Shown here piece by piece: positions 8,121 to 16,934 of a stretch of 64,000 nt of DNA. The position numbers and the translations under genes were made by a program. Below the pieces are notes generated by a model. That model had not been told where the DNA came from and did not search any database. It saw only the letters and a program-made list of their open reading frames with translations. Each line of letters begins with the position of its first letter. Positions within the stretch are counted from its first letter, which is position 1. The stretch is from Coprenecus sp964640305 (GTDB lineage Bacteria > Bacteroidota > Bacteroidia > Bacteroidales > UBA932), in contig CAZXFF010000001.1 of the NCBI GenBank assembly GCA_964640305.1, positions 62,001-126,000 on the forward strand, read 5' to 3'.

Positions 8121-9260
8121 ATGGGAATTTGCAGGATATTTGCCTGCATGGAACATGATGACACAGTATACGCATGTGCACTGGGAATGATTTTCTCAAG
8201 CAAGGCATCCGCTGCCGTATCAATAATGGAACATTTCGGGTCGCCGAGGGAGATTTTCGGGCTGTCCCCAAAGGAAATGACTGAAATCTTCGGAAAAAGG
8301 AGCACAGTTCCCGAAGCGCTCCGCGACGGGGAATACCTGATAGCTGCTGAGCAGGAAGTAGAACTTGCCAGACAGAATGGCATAGACATAATCTATTTCC
8401 GTGACAAGGAATACCCCTCACGCCTCAGAACTTGTCCGGATGCCCCGATAATCATTTACAGGAAAGGCAATGCCGACCTTAATCCGGAAAAGAGCATTGC
8501 CATTGTAGGGACCCGCAAGCCTTCGGCATACGGACTTGGACAGTGCCGGAAAATAGTCGAAACCTTATCTCTGTCCGGATTGCGGCCTGCTATAGTAAGC
8601 GGACTTGCATACGGAATAGACATCTGTGCGCATAGAGCCGCCCTTGAATACGGACTTCCCACTTTCGGCATAATGGCCACAGGCATGGACAGAATATACC
8701 CATGGGCACACAGGGGCGATGCCGAAAGGATAATCGGGCATGGCTGCCTTCTAAGTGATTTTCCTACCGGAACAAAACCTGTTGCATTCAACTTTATCCG
8801 CAGGAACAGAATAATAGCAGGCATGTGCGATGCAATTGTCGTGATCGAATCCGGGATCAAGGGTGGAAGCATGATCACTGCCAATCTGGGTATTTCATAC
8901 TCCCGCGAGATCTTCGCTTTGCCGGGCAGGATTACAGACCGGCTTTCTGCAGGCTGCAATGTTCTTCTCGAAAAAAATTCGGCATGGGCAATCTCCTCTC
9001 CGGAAAGCATTATCCGCAACATGGGATGGGAAACCGTCAGCAAAAATACCAGACAGAAAAGATGGAAGGAAATTTTTGAGAGATGCAGTCCTGTCCAAAG
9101 AAATATTTTATTATCTTTAGCGGATAAATCTCCTCTCGACCTGGACAGCATAATCGGGGACAACGGAGGAGACACGGCATCCATACTGTCAGGACTTACA
9201 GAGCTGGAAATGGAAGGAGCCATAGAAACGGACTTGTACGGAAACTACTATTTGAAATGA
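8121..9260 (+). CDS. dprA: DNA-processing protein DprA (Smf)
   Basis: DprA loads RecA on incoming single-stranded DNA during natural transformation and is widespread even in bacteria not known to be competent. The 379-aa product has an N-terminal helix-hairpin/SAM-like region, then the Rossmann-fold DprA domain with AIVGTRKPSAYG, VSGLAYGIDICAH, GTGMDRIYP-like (ATGMDRIYP), NRIIAGMCDAIVVIE and GSMITANLG. A C-terminal winged-helix DprA domain (LDSIIGDNGGD to the end) is present. Start choice is uncertain: ATG 8121 lies 16 bases after the terminator, whereas ATG 8148 (MEHDDTVYACALG) follows a GATATTTG box and a small GCAGG/CCTGC repeat. Its stop overlaps tatD. Confidence 0.94.
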   Translation: MGICRIFACMEHDDTVYACALGMIFSSKASAAVSIMEHFGSPREIFGLSPKEMTEIFGKRSTVPEALRDGEYLIAAEQEVELARQNGIDIIYFRDKEYPSRLRTCPDAPIIIYRKGNADLNPEKSIAIVGTRKPSAYGLGQCRKIVETLSLSGLRPAIVSGLAYGIDICAHRAALEYGLPTFGIMATGMDRIYPWAHRGDAERIIGHGCLLSDFPTGTKPVAFNFIRRNRIIAGMCDAIVVIESGIKGGSMITANLGISYSREIFALPGRITDRLSAGCNVLLEKNSAWAISSPESIIRNMGWETVSKNTRQKRWKEIFERCSPVQRNILLSLADKSPLDLDSIIGDNGGDTASILSGLTELEMEGAIETDLYGNYYLK

Positions 9261-10027
9261 TCGACACACACACACATCTGTATGATGAAGCCTTTGACCC
9301 CGACTTCAGGGAAGCCGTGGACAGAGCCACACAGGCAGGTGTCGAAAGGTTTGTATTTCCAGGCATTGACTCATCCTGTCACGACAGGATGACAAGACGG
9401 GCTGAAGAACTGGAGGGAAAGGCCGTAATCTCGTCAGGCCTCCACCCCACTTCAGTAAACGGGAACTGGAAGAAAGAACTGGATTTCGTGGAAAAAAGGC
9501 TTTCTGAAGGAGGATATGCAGCAATCGGGGAAATCGGCCTGGACACTTACTGGTCTTCCGATTTCATCATCGAGCAGAAAGAAGCATTCCTTATCCAGAT
9601 GAAATGGGCAGCCGAACTCTCCCTGCCCGCAATCATACATGTCAGGAATGCCCATGACATACTCTTTGAATGTCTGGACACCCTCAAAGAATCCGGAATA
9701 AGTATGAAGGGGGTATTCCATGCCTTTTCAGGAAGCTATGAAACATATCTCAGGATCCGCGGATACGGCAGTTTCATGTTCGGCATAGGAGGTGTCGTAA
9801 CATACAAGAATGCAGGCATTGCCGATACTCTACGCAGAATGGACACAGAAGACATTGTAACAGAGACAGATTCGCCATGGCTTACACCTGTACCGCACAG
9901 AGGGAAAAGGAATGAACCATCTTTCATCCCGTTTATAATAAACAGAATCGCAGAACTTACCGGACATTCGGCACAGTCGATAGACACAATAACTACCGGT
10001 AACGCAATCAGAATGTTCAACCTATAA
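9257..10027 (+). CDS. tatD: TatD-family metal-dependent hydrolase (DNase)
   Basis: TatD proteins are TIM-barrel metallohydrolases with 3'-5' DNase activity; the exact cellular role here is not evident. The 256-aa product opens MIDTHTHLYDEAF (metal-binding HxH), with Glu in AIGEIGLDTYW, His in IIHVRNAHD, FHAFSGS and the final Asp in TETDSPWLTP. Those are the conserved ligand motifs of the family. The start codon overlaps the dprA stop (ATGA), so the two are translationally coupled. The ansA gene follows 15 bases downstream. Confidence 0.93.
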   Translation: MIDTHTHLYDEAFDPDFREAVDRATQAGVERFVFPGIDSSCHDRMTRRAEELEGKAVISSGLHPTSVNGNWKKELDFVEKRLSEGGYAAIGEIGLDTYWSSDFIIEQKEAFLIQMKWAAELSLPAIIHVRNAHDILFECLDTLKESGISMKGVFHAFSGSYETYLRIRGYGSFMFGIGGVVTYKNAGIADTLRRMDTEDIVTETDSPWLTPVPHRGKRNEPSFIPFIINRIAELTGHSAQSIDTITTGNAIRMFNL

Positions 10028-10042
10028 AGCAACTGTACAAAT

Positions 10043-11080
10043 ATGAATTCGACCCCCACCATATTGCTGATTTACACAGGCGGCACAATCGGAATGAAAC
10101 AGGACCCCGTAACACTGGACCTGAAACCGTTCGATTTCTCCCAGATTCTTGATGAAATGCCGGAACTCAAAAAATTCGGATACAACATCGACACTTACTC
10201 ATTCAGCCCGGTCATAGACTCGTCCGATGTTTCCATACCGTTCTGGGTTCATCTTTGCGAACTGATCGAAAAGAACTATGATAAATATGACGGGTTTGTC
10301 GTCCTGCATGGCACAGACACCATGTCCTTTTCAGCATCCGCTATCAGCTTTATGCTGGAGAACATCGAAAAACCGATAGTATTTACCGGCAGCCAATTGC
10401 CCATAGGCATGCTCAGGACCGACGGAAAGGAAAACCTCATATCTTCAATAGAAATAGCAGCATCTAGAGACGAAGAAGGGCATCCCATGGTCCCTGAAGT
10501 ATGCATTTACTTCGAAAGCCAGCTTTACAGGGGGAACAGGACGACAAAATACAATGCAGAAAATTTCAGGGCATTCAGATCAGCCAACTATCCGGTACTG
10601 GCAGACGTAGGCATCCACATCCGTTTCAACAGGCAATTCATCAGATATCCGGAAAAATGGGGGAATCCTCTCAAGGTCAGAAAGAACATGGATCCATCCA
10701 TTATTATAATAAAGGTGATCCCTGGCATGACAAGGGAAAATCTGAAAGCCATGACTGAAATCCCGGGTACAAGAGCAATCCTTCTGGAAACATACGGCTC
10801 CGGAAATGCCCCTTCAGGGAAGTGGTTCACTGACTGCATTGAAAACGCGGTCAAAAGGGGAATCATTGTTCTGAACATAACCCAATGCCATGCCGGAAAG
10901 GTAGATATGGATGCATATTCCACCGGTAAATCACTGAAAAACATAGGGGTTACAAGCGGGAAAGACTGCACTACCGAAGCCGCTGCCACAAAACTATTTT
11001 TTTTACTAGGTCAATATTCTGATAATCAAGAAATTAAACATTTACTCGAAAAAAATATGCGCGGAGAACTCACAGAATAG
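10043..11080 (+). CDS. ansA: Type I (cytoplasmic) L-asparaginase
   Basis: Asparaginase hydrolyses L-asparagine to aspartate and ammonia. The 345-aa product has the nucleophile loop IYTGGTIGM (Thr12/Thr15 region) and the second signature HGTDTMSFSASAI with Thr91-Asp92, followed by TGSQLPIGMLRTDGKENL. No signal peptide is visible, which together with length and motifs favours the cytoplasmic AnsA type over the periplasmic type II enzyme. It is the third gene of dprA-tatD-ansA and is followed by tRNA-Ser. Confidence 0.93.
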   Translation: MNSTPTILLIYTGGTIGMKQDPVTLDLKPFDFSQILDEMPELKKFGYNIDTYSFSPVIDSSDVSIPFWVHLCELIEKNYDKYDGFVVLHGTDTMSFSASAISFMLENIEKPIVFTGSQLPIGMLRTDGKENLISSIEIAASRDEEGHPMVPEVCIYFESQLYRGNRTTKYNAENFRAFRSANYPVLADVGIHIRFNRQFIRYPEKWGNPLKVRKNMDPSIIIIKVIPGMTRENLKAMTEIPGTRAILLETYGSGNAPSGKWFTDCIENAVKRGIIVLNITQCHAGKVDMDAYSTGKSLKNIGVTSGKDCTTEAAATKLFFLLGQYSDNQEIKHLLEKNMRGELTE

Positions 11081-11103
11081 TAGCATATATAAAAATTAAT
11101 TCC

Positions 11104-11111
11104 TAATTTTG
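11104..11111 (+). promoter_or_regulatory. Minus-7 box before tRNA-Ser
   Basis: TAATTTTG is an exact TAnnTTTG match ending 15 bp before the first tRNA base, a sensible place for a tRNA transcription start. No clear TTTG is found at 18-20 bp upstream. Confidence 0.5.
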
Positions 11112-11126
11112 GCAATATTTTTAAAA

Positions 11127-11214
11127 GGAGAGGTGGCCGAGTGGTCTAAGGCGCGCGCCTGGAAAGTGCGTAAGCTCCAAAAGGGCTTCGCGGGTTCGAA
11201 TCCCGCCTTCTCCG
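11127..11214 (+). tRNA. tRNA-Ser(GGA)
   Basis: The cloverleaf can be drawn by eye. The acceptor stem GGAGAGG (11127-11133) pairs with CTTCTCC (11207-11213) with one G-T wobble, leaving discriminator G. The anticodon stem CGCGC/GTGCG closes the loop CTGGAAA, placing anticodon GGA at 11161-11163 for serine UCC/UCU codons. A long variable arm, as expected for tRNA-Ser, and the T-loop GTTCGAATC follow. The CCA end is not encoded. Confidence 0.97.
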
Positions 11215-11285
11215 CAACTTTATAGCTAAAAGTAAAACGAACTAATCAACAATTGTTTAACAACTATAACAACTAATCAAATTTT

Positions 11286-12068
11286 ATGAAAAAAATTTTC
11301 ATGTTTTTGGCAGTAATGGGTCTGATGACTATTTCTGCTCAATACGTATCTGCTCAAGAAAATGACTCTACAGCAGTAGAAGCAACTGAAGCAGTCGTTG
11401 GAATTGAGGAAACAGTAGAAGCAGCTCCTGCTGAAGTTCCCATTTACCAGGCAATCAAAACCAAATTCATCGAAGGTGGTGCCGGCTTCATGGCAACAGT
11501 TATCGCCTGCCTTGTATTAGGTCTTGCAATTGCTATTGAAAGGATCATTTATCTGAACCTGGCAACCACCAACACAGAGAAACTTCTGAAGAAAGTTGAA
11601 GAAGCCCTCAACAATGGTGGTGTAGAAGCTGCAAAAGAAGTTTGCCGCAACACACGCGGTCCTGTAGCATCGATTTTCTATCAGGGTCTTCTCAGAATGA
11701 ACCAGGGTGTTGAAGTAGTTGAAAAAACCATTACCTCATACGGTTCTGTACAGATGGGTCTCCTCGAAAGCGGACTTTCATGGATCACCCTCTTCATCGC
11801 TGTAGCACCTATGTTGGGATTCATGGGAACCGTTATCGGTATGATCCAGGCATTCGACGAAATCCAGGCAGCAGGTGACATCTCTCCGACCCTCGTTGCA
11901 GGTGGTATGAAAGTCGCCCTTATCACAACCGTCGGCGGTCTTATCGCAGCTATCGTTCTCCAGATTTTCTATAACTACCTCGTATCAAAAGTTGACTCAA
12001 TCGTTGTGTCTATGGAAGATGCATCCATCTCCCTCGTTGATATGTTAGTTAAATTCCAAAATAAGTAA
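11286..12068 (+). CDS. exbB: ExbB/TolQ/MotA-family proton channel protein
   Basis: ExbB forms the inner-membrane proton channel that energises TonB-dependent outer-membrane transport. The 260-aa product has a cleavable-looking N-terminal segment (ending AQYVSAQ), an acidic spacer, a first membrane helix (about residues 72-95, ATVIACLVLGLAIAIERII), a cytoplasmic domain and two C-terminal helices with APMLGFMGTVIGMIQAFD and the TTVGGLIAAI motif typical of the MotA/TolQ/ExbB family. The extra N-terminal leader is common in the phylum. It heads a same-strand set with a small membrane protein and two ExbD proteins. Confidence 0.93.
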   Translation: MKKIFMFLAVMGLMTISAQYVSAQENDSTAVEATEAVVGIEETVEAAPAEVPIYQAIKTKFIEGGAGFMATVIACLVLGLAIAIERIIYLNLATTNTEKLLKKVEEALNNGGVEAAKEVCRNTRGPVASIFYQGLLRMNQGVEVVEKTITSYGSVQMGLLESGLSWITLFIAVAPMLGFMGTVIGMIQAFDEIQAAGDISPTLVAGGMKVALITTVGGLIAAIVLQIFYNYLVSKVDSIVVSMEDASISLVDMLVKFQNK

Positions 12069-12077
12069 TCCGGATTT

Positions 12078-12536
12078 ATGTCAAAATTTCTTAAAATATT
12101 ATTAGGCTGTCTGCTGGTTCTTTCAGCATTGGCTCTCGTTGCGTTCTACGTTCAGAACTCAACAGGGATATATGCGATAAGCAACCTCTCGGAAGCCATG
12201 AGTACCACAGGCATGCTTGACGCAATGCTGATTTGGGCATGCGTACTGCTCTTCGCAGCTATCCTGCTGGTTGTTATACTCTCCGTCATCAACATGGCCG
12301 GTAACAAGAAGTCACTCAAGAAAACCGGATTCACACTGCTTTTGGCTGTAGTATTGGTAGGCATATCATACTTCTGCGCAAGCGGTGACCCCGTTGCAGT
12401 AAACCTTGCAGTGCCTCCTACAGAAGCTGCCCTCAAGATGACTGACACTCTGCTTATCCTCTGCTACATCCTTTTAGGTTGCTCTTTCGTAGCACTTATT
12501 TGGGGTGGTATCAGAAAATTAATCCACACTAGATAA
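12078..12536 (+). CDS. Four-helix membrane protein between exbB and exbD
   Basis: The 152-aa product is almost entirely hydrophobic, with predicted membrane helices near residues 5-25, 50-72, 83-103 and 125-145, and ends in a short basic tail. I do not recognise a named domain. It starts 9 bases after exbB and ends 15 bases before exbD, so it belongs to the energising cluster; a gene of this kind in this position is recurrent in Bacteroidota as far as I recall. A role as an accessory subunit of the ExbB-ExbD channel is a positional inference only. Confidence 0.85.
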   Translation: MSKFLKILLGCLLVLSALALVAFYVQNSTGIYAISNLSEAMSTTGMLDAMLIWACVLLFAAILLVVILSVINMAGNKKSLKKTGFTLLLAVVLVGISYFCASGDPVAVNLAVPPTEAALKMTDTLLILCYILLGCSFVALIWGGIRKLIHTR

Positions 12537-12551
12537 TTATAATTATTCAAT

Positions 12552-13133
12552 ATGGCATCTAAAAAAACACCTGAAATAAACGGAGGTTCGATGGCGGACA
12601 TTTCGTTCCTCATGTTGATTTTCTTCTTGATGGTGACTACGATGGACGTGGAGACAGGTCTTTCAAGACGTCTTCCCCCTATGCCTGCTGCTGACCAGCA
12701 GGTAGAAGACCTCCAGGTAAACCGTAGGAACATTCTTGAGGTAAAACTCAACTCCAGGAACCAGGTTTTCGCAGGCGGTGAAATCATTCTTTCGGATGCC
12801 CAACTCGAAGAGATCGTCATAGAGTTCCTTACAAACCCTGAAGACCGTTCTGACCTTCCTTCAAAGAAAGTTAAGAATATCGAAGGATTTGGCGAATTCC
12901 CAGTATCAGAAGGTGTCATCTCACTCCAGAACGACAGGCAGAGTATCTACAGCAAATATGTTGAAATACAGAACGTGCTTGTCCGTGCCATCAATATCGT
13001 GAGGGACAACTTTGCAATGGCGAACTTCGGTGCGGTATACAACGACCTGCCTTCAGATAAGCAGGACATTGTCCGCGAAGCCATTCCGAACAGGATTTCC
13101 GAGGCTGAACCGTTAGATGTAACTAAAAAATAG
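12552..13133 (+). CDS. exbD: ExbD/TolR-family protein, first copy
   Basis: ExbD couples proton flow through ExbB to TonB movement. The 193-aa product has a short cytoplasmic N-terminus and one membrane helix (about residues 17-36) starting at MADISFLMLIFFLMVTTMD, whose aspartate in MADISF is the conserved proton-path residue. A periplasmic domain follows, longer than in enterobacterial ExbD (about 141 aa). It is the third gene of the cluster and is followed 12 bases later by a second ExbD with a different periplasmic sequence, suggesting a heterodimeric pair. Confidence 0.92.
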   Translation: MASKKTPEINGGSMADISFLMLIFFLMVTTMDVETGLSRRLPPMPAADQQVEDLQVNRRNILEVKLNSRNQVFAGGEIILSDAQLEEIVIEFLTNPEDRSDLPSKKVKNIEGFGEFPVSEGVISLQNDRQSIYSKYVEIQNVLVRAINIVRDNFAMANFGAVYNDLPSDKQDIVREAIPNRISEAEPLDVTKK

Positions 13134-13145
13134 AGGAGGATAATT

Positions 13146-13622
13146 ATGGCAAAATTTGTTAAGAAAGGCGACGGAGGTACTCCGGGTATCAATACGGCTT
13201 CACTGCCTGACATCGTGTTCATGATTCTCATGTTCTTCATGGTGTCTACCAGCATGCGCCAGACAGACAGGATGGTGAATGTAGTGTTGCCCGAAGCTAC
13301 CGAAGTAACCAAACTCGAAAGAAAGGATCTTTCCTCATATATTTACATCGGAACACCCTCTTCACAATACCAGAAAGAGTACGGAACAGATTCCCGTATC
13401 CAGCTCAACGACTCATTCAAGACTACAGTCGATATAGGTAACTTCATAGCTGCAGAGCGTGAAGCCTTGAGCGAAGCAGACCGCGAACTCATGACAGTAT
13501 CCTTGAAAATAGACGAAAACACCCGTATGGGTATCGTAACGGAAGTAAAGCAGGAACTCAGAAGATGCTCCGCCCTTAAGATAATGTATGCTGCGAGAAA
13601 ACAGGTTCAAACCAACCGATAA
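13146..13622 (+). CDS. exbD: ExbD/TolR-family protein, second copy
   Basis: This 158-aa ExbD paralog has the same architecture as its neighbour: a short basic N-terminus, then a membrane helix beginning SLPDIVFMILMFFMVSTSM with the conserved Asp, then a periplasmic domain. The helix is recognisably homologous to the first copy but the rest is divergent, so they are not a recent duplication. A good GGAGG-like ribosome site precedes the ATG (AGAGGAGG), unusual in this window. A terminator ends the cluster 20 bases downstream. Confidence 0.92.
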   Translation: MAKFVKKGDGGTPGINTASLPDIVFMILMFFMVSTSMRQTDRMVNVVLPEATEVTKLERKDLSSYIYIGTPSSQYQKEYGTDSRIQLNDSFKTTVDIGNFIAAEREALSEADRELMTVSLKIDENTRMGIVTEVKQELRRCSALKIMYAARKQVQTNR

Positions 13623-13640
13623 CTGACTCGCATCAATAAT

Positions 13641-13676
13641 AAATGGGTGTCTCACAGCTATGGGGCACCCATTTTT
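13641..13676 (+). terminator. Rho-independent terminator after the exb cluster
   Basis: The arms AAATGGGTG (13641-13649) and CACCCATTT (13666-13674) form a stable stem followed by TT and CAAT. The alkaline phosphatase ATG lies only 20 bases further on, so either that gene depends on read-through or it uses a promoter I do not recognise. Confidence 0.8.
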
Positions 13677-13695
13677 CAATAAACAGAAAGACAAG

Positions 13696-14907
13696 ATGAA
13701 ACGGTATCTTATTATCATTATGGCATTGCTGTCCAGCATTACGATGTCTGCGCAGCAAAAGGCAAAATACGTATTCTATTTCATAGGTGACGGCATGGGA
13801 CTGGCTCAGGTATGCCTAACCGAATACTACCAGTCCTACAAACAAGGGAAAACAGGTTCGATACCTGTTGTTTTCTCTAACTTTCCGACACTCGGAACTG
13901 CTGTAACACACTCGGAAAGCAATTACATCACAGATTCAGCAGCAGCAGGCACAGCATTGTCAACCGGTCACAAAACCAAGAACGGAAGACTGGGTGTCTC
14001 GATGGACAAGAAAACAGACTTTACAAGCATATCATACAAAATCCATAAAGCAGGCTACAAGGTAGGAATAACATCCACCGTTGGCTTGAACCATGCAACC
14101 CCCGCTGCGTTTTACGCAAACAGCGTAAACAGAAGTCTTTACTACGACATTGCGAAACAAGCTGCAGACTGTGGCTTCGAACTCCTCGCCGGTGGCGGAT
14201 TCATTGACAGCAAAGGAGAAAACAACGATCAGCCGTCTGTCTATATTGACCTGGAGAAAAGCGGCTACACCATAATCGAAGGAATGGACGAATTCAGGAA
14301 TACAGAACTCAAGAAAGTCAATAAAGCAATACTCATCCAGGAAGACGGAAGAGATAAAACCGAGTTGCCATACGCAATAGACAGGAAAGATGGAGAGATG
14401 ACACATGCTGATATAGTCAGCGCCTCTATCGAATACCTGTACGACAAATCCGGTAAAGATGGCTTCTTCATCATGTCAGAAGGGGGCAAGATAGACTGGT
14501 CATGCCACGCCAACGACGCCATGACAACTATAATGGAAGTACTTAGCCTCTCAGACGCAGTACAGGTTGCACTGGACTTCTACAACAGGCATCCGGAAGA
14601 AACGCTGATCATCGTGACGGCAGACCACGAAACAGGTGGACTCACACTCGGATATGAAAGCGGCTACAACCTGCTCTTCGAAAATCTCGAGACCATATCG
14701 AAGTCAAAAGACAAATTGGATGACGACGGGAAAGATAAAGTAAACGAACTCACAGAGGCTGCCCGTATCGGCTGGACAACAAGCAGCCATACAGCATCCA
14801 ACGTTCCTGTATATGCCATAGGCGCAGGAAGCGAACTCTTCTCCGGCAGAATGGACAATACGGACATTCCCAAGAAAATATGCAAAGCAATGGGTATAGA
14901 ATTTTAA
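13696..14907 (+). CDS. phoA: Exported alkaline phosphatase
   Basis: Alkaline phosphatases release phosphate from monoesters in the periplasm. The 403-aa product has a signal peptide (MKRYLIIIMALLSSITMSAQ) and the metalloenzyme motifs: FIGDGMG with a zinc/magnesium Asp, the serine nucleophile in TDSAAAGTALSTG, and the C-terminal TADHETGG and SSHTASNVP histidines. An in-frame ATG at 13660 lies within the terminator and would precede the signal peptide, so 13696 is chosen. The asnS gene starts 13 bases after its stop. Confidence 0.92.
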   Translation: MKRYLIIIMALLSSITMSAQQKAKYVFYFIGDGMGLAQVCLTEYYQSYKQGKTGSIPVVFSNFPTLGTAVTHSESNYITDSAAAGTALSTGHKTKNGRLGVSMDKKTDFTSISYKIHKAGYKVGITSTVGLNHATPAAFYANSVNRSLYYDIAKQAADCGFELLAGGGFIDSKGENNDQPSVYIDLEKSGYTIIEGMDEFRNTELKKVNKAILIQEDGRDKTELPYAIDRKDGEMTHADIVSASIEYLYDKSGKDGFFIMSEGGKIDWSCHANDAMTTIMEVLSLSDAVQVALDFYNRHPEETLIIVTADHETGGLTLGYESGYNLLFENLETISKSKDKLDDDGKDKVNELTEAARIGWTTSSHTASNVPVYAIGAGSELFSGRMDNTDIPKKICKAMGIEF

Positions 14908-14920
14908 AGCAGATAATATC

Positions 14921-16312
14921 ATGACCCCTAAAAGACAAAGAATTTCAGAACTCCTTAAGGAAACCCCCGGAAAGGAAGTCCTTGCCAAAGGATGGGTTAG
15001 GACCAAAAGAGGCAACAAAAACATAGCTTTCATTGCTCTGAACGACGGATCTACAATAAACAATATACAGATAGTCTGTGAAGTGGCAAAATTCGACAGC
15101 GATATGCTGAAGGACATCACGACCGGGGCATGTCTGGCTGTAACAGGCACATTGGTAGAGTCAGTAGGCAGCGGACAGAATGTAGAGATACAGGCAAACA
15201 GCATTGAAGTGTATGGGACAGCCGACCCCGAGAAATATCCCCTCCAGAAAAAAGGGCACAGTATGGAATTCCTGAGGGAAATCGCCCATTTGCGTCCCCG
15301 TACCAATACATTCGGAGCGGTATTGAGAATCCGCCACGCCATGGCATTTGCCATACACAAATACTTCAACGACAGAGGATACTGCTATCTGCACACTCCA
15401 ATAATAACAGCCTCTGATGCTGAAGGAGCAGGTGCAATGTTCCAAGTCACCACCCTGGATATCTCGAACCCTCCAAGAACAGAAGACGGAAAAGCGGATT
15501 TCAGCCAGGACTTCTTCGGAAGACACACCAACCTTACGGTCAGCGGTCAGTTGGAAGGAGAGCTAGGGGCCATGGCTCTTGGAAACATCTACACTTTCGG
15601 CCCTACATTCCGTGCAGAGAACTCCAACACTCCGAGACACCTTGCAGAATTCTGGATGGTCGAGCCTGAAATGGCATTCTGCGAAATAGAGGACAACATG
15701 GACATTGCCGAAGACTTCATCAAGAACCTTGTCCGGTATGCCCTTGACAACTGTATGGATGACCTCAAGTTCCTGAACGACATGTTTGACAAAGAACTTA
15801 TCGATAGACTTGAAAGTGTTGTCAATACAGAATTCGTAAGGATCACATATACAGAGGGAATAGACATCCTTCTGGCATCAGGGGAAAAATTCGAATACCC
15901 GGTTTCATGGGGTGTTGACCTGCAGAGCGAACACGAAAGATACCTGGTGGAAAAACACTTCAAGCGCCCTGTAATTATGACTGACTATCCGAAAGACATA
16001 AAGGCCTTCTACATGAAACAGAACGATGACGGGAAGACTGTCAGAGGGATGGACGTCCTCTTCCCCAAAATCGGGGAGATTATCGGAGGCTCACAGCGCG
16101 AAGAGTCATACGAGAAACTCATGCAGAGAATCAACGAACTCAATATGGACATAAGCAACCTGTGGTGGTATATAGACACCCGCAGATTCGGAACCGCTCC
16201 CCACAGCGGATTCGGACTCGGATTCGAAAGACTGCTGCTCTTTGTTACCGGTATGGCCAACATCAGAGATGTGATTCCTTTCCCAAGAACACCTAAATCC
16301 GCAGACTTTTAA
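14921..16312 (+). CDS. asnS: Asparaginyl-tRNA synthetase
   Basis: Class IIb synthetase that charges tRNA-Asn. The 463-aa product starts with an OB-fold anticodon-binding domain (GWVRTKRGNKNIAFIALNDG) and continues into the class II core with FRAENSNTPRHLAEFWMVEPE (motif 2) and GFGLGFERLL (motif 3), ending RDVIPFPRTPKSADF. The motif-2 sequence and the overall length distinguish it from aspartyl- and lysyl-tRNA synthetases. The udk gene starts 4 bases after its stop. Confidence 0.96.
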   Translation: MTPKRQRISELLKETPGKEVLAKGWVRTKRGNKNIAFIALNDGSTINNIQIVCEVAKFDSDMLKDITTGACLAVTGTLVESVGSGQNVEIQANSIEVYGTADPEKYPLQKKGHSMEFLREIAHLRPRTNTFGAVLRIRHAMAFAIHKYFNDRGYCYLHTPIITASDAEGAGAMFQVTTLDISNPPRTEDGKADFSQDFFGRHTNLTVSGQLEGELGAMALGNIYTFGPTFRAENSNTPRHLAEFWMVEPEMAFCEIEDNMDIAEDFIKNLVRYALDNCMDDLKFLNDMFDKELIDRLESVVNTEFVRITYTEGIDILLASGEKFEYPVSWGVDLQSEHERYLVEKHFKRPVIMTDYPKDIKAFYMKQNDDGKTVRGMDVLFPKIGEIIGGSQREESYEKLMQRINELNMDISNLWWYIDTRRFGTAPHSGFGLGFERLLLFVTGMANIRDVIPFPRTPKSADF

Positions 16313-16316
16313 CGAT

Positions 16317-16934
16317 ATGCTGATCATCGGTATAGCAGGCGGGACCGGTTCCGGCAAGACAACCGTAGTACGTAAGATTACAGAAAAGTTCCAAAAAGGG
16401 GAGGTGGTTATTGTCCCTCAGGATTCGTATTACAAAGACAACAGCCACCTTCCGTTGGAAGAGCGCCAGAAACTGAATTTCGACCACCCTGATTCCATTG
16501 ACTTCGACCTGCTGATAGAACAGTTGAAGGATCTAAAGGAGGGCAAGACAATTCAACAGCCTATCTATTACTATATCACATGCTCCAGGTCAGCTACCGA
16601 GACTGTCACAGTCAAGCCTGCACACATAATAATAGTCGAAGGGATCCTCATCTTCACAGAACCGAGACTGAGAGAGATGCTTGACATTCTGGTTTATGTG
16701 GATGCAGACCCTGATGATAGACTGGTACGTGTGATAGACAGGGACATAAGGGAACGTGGAAGGGACGTGAACATGGTAATCGACAGGTACGAGAAAGTAC
16801 TCAAACCAATGCACCTTCAGTTTATCGAACCATCAAAGAGATATGCTGACATAATCCTTCCACAGGGAGGACACAATAAAGTCGGCATAGACATGCTGAT
16901 TGCGACCATTGAAAATTATCTCAACAATAAGTAG
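16317..16934 (+). CDS. udk: Uridine kinase
   Basis: Udk phosphorylates uridine and cytidine with ATP or GTP in pyrimidine salvage. The 205-aa product has the P-loop GIAGGTGSGKTT at the N-terminus, the VPQDSYYKDNSHL segment, NFDHPDSIDFDLL and the C-terminal KPMHLQFIEPSKRYADIILPQGG that marks the uridine kinase family. Length is normal. It follows asnS with a 4-base gap, and the next frame, a TonB-like protein, begins inside its 3' end. Confidence 0.96.
   Translation: MLIIGIAGGTGSGKTTVVRKITEKFQKGEVVIVPQDSYYKDNSHLPLEERQKLNFDHPDSIDFDLLIEQLKDLKEGKTIQQPIYYYITCSRSATETVTVKPAHIIIVEGILIFTEPRLREMLDILVYVDADPDDRLVRVIDRDIRERGRDVNMVIDRYEKVLKPMHLQFIEPSKRYADIILPQGGHNKVGIDMLIATIENYLNNK

Noticed and set aside
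8138..8143. Internal promoter box (GATATTTG) between two candidate dprA starts
   Set aside because: It lacks the leading T of TAnnTTTG and has no minus-33 partner, so I used it only to flag start uncertainty.
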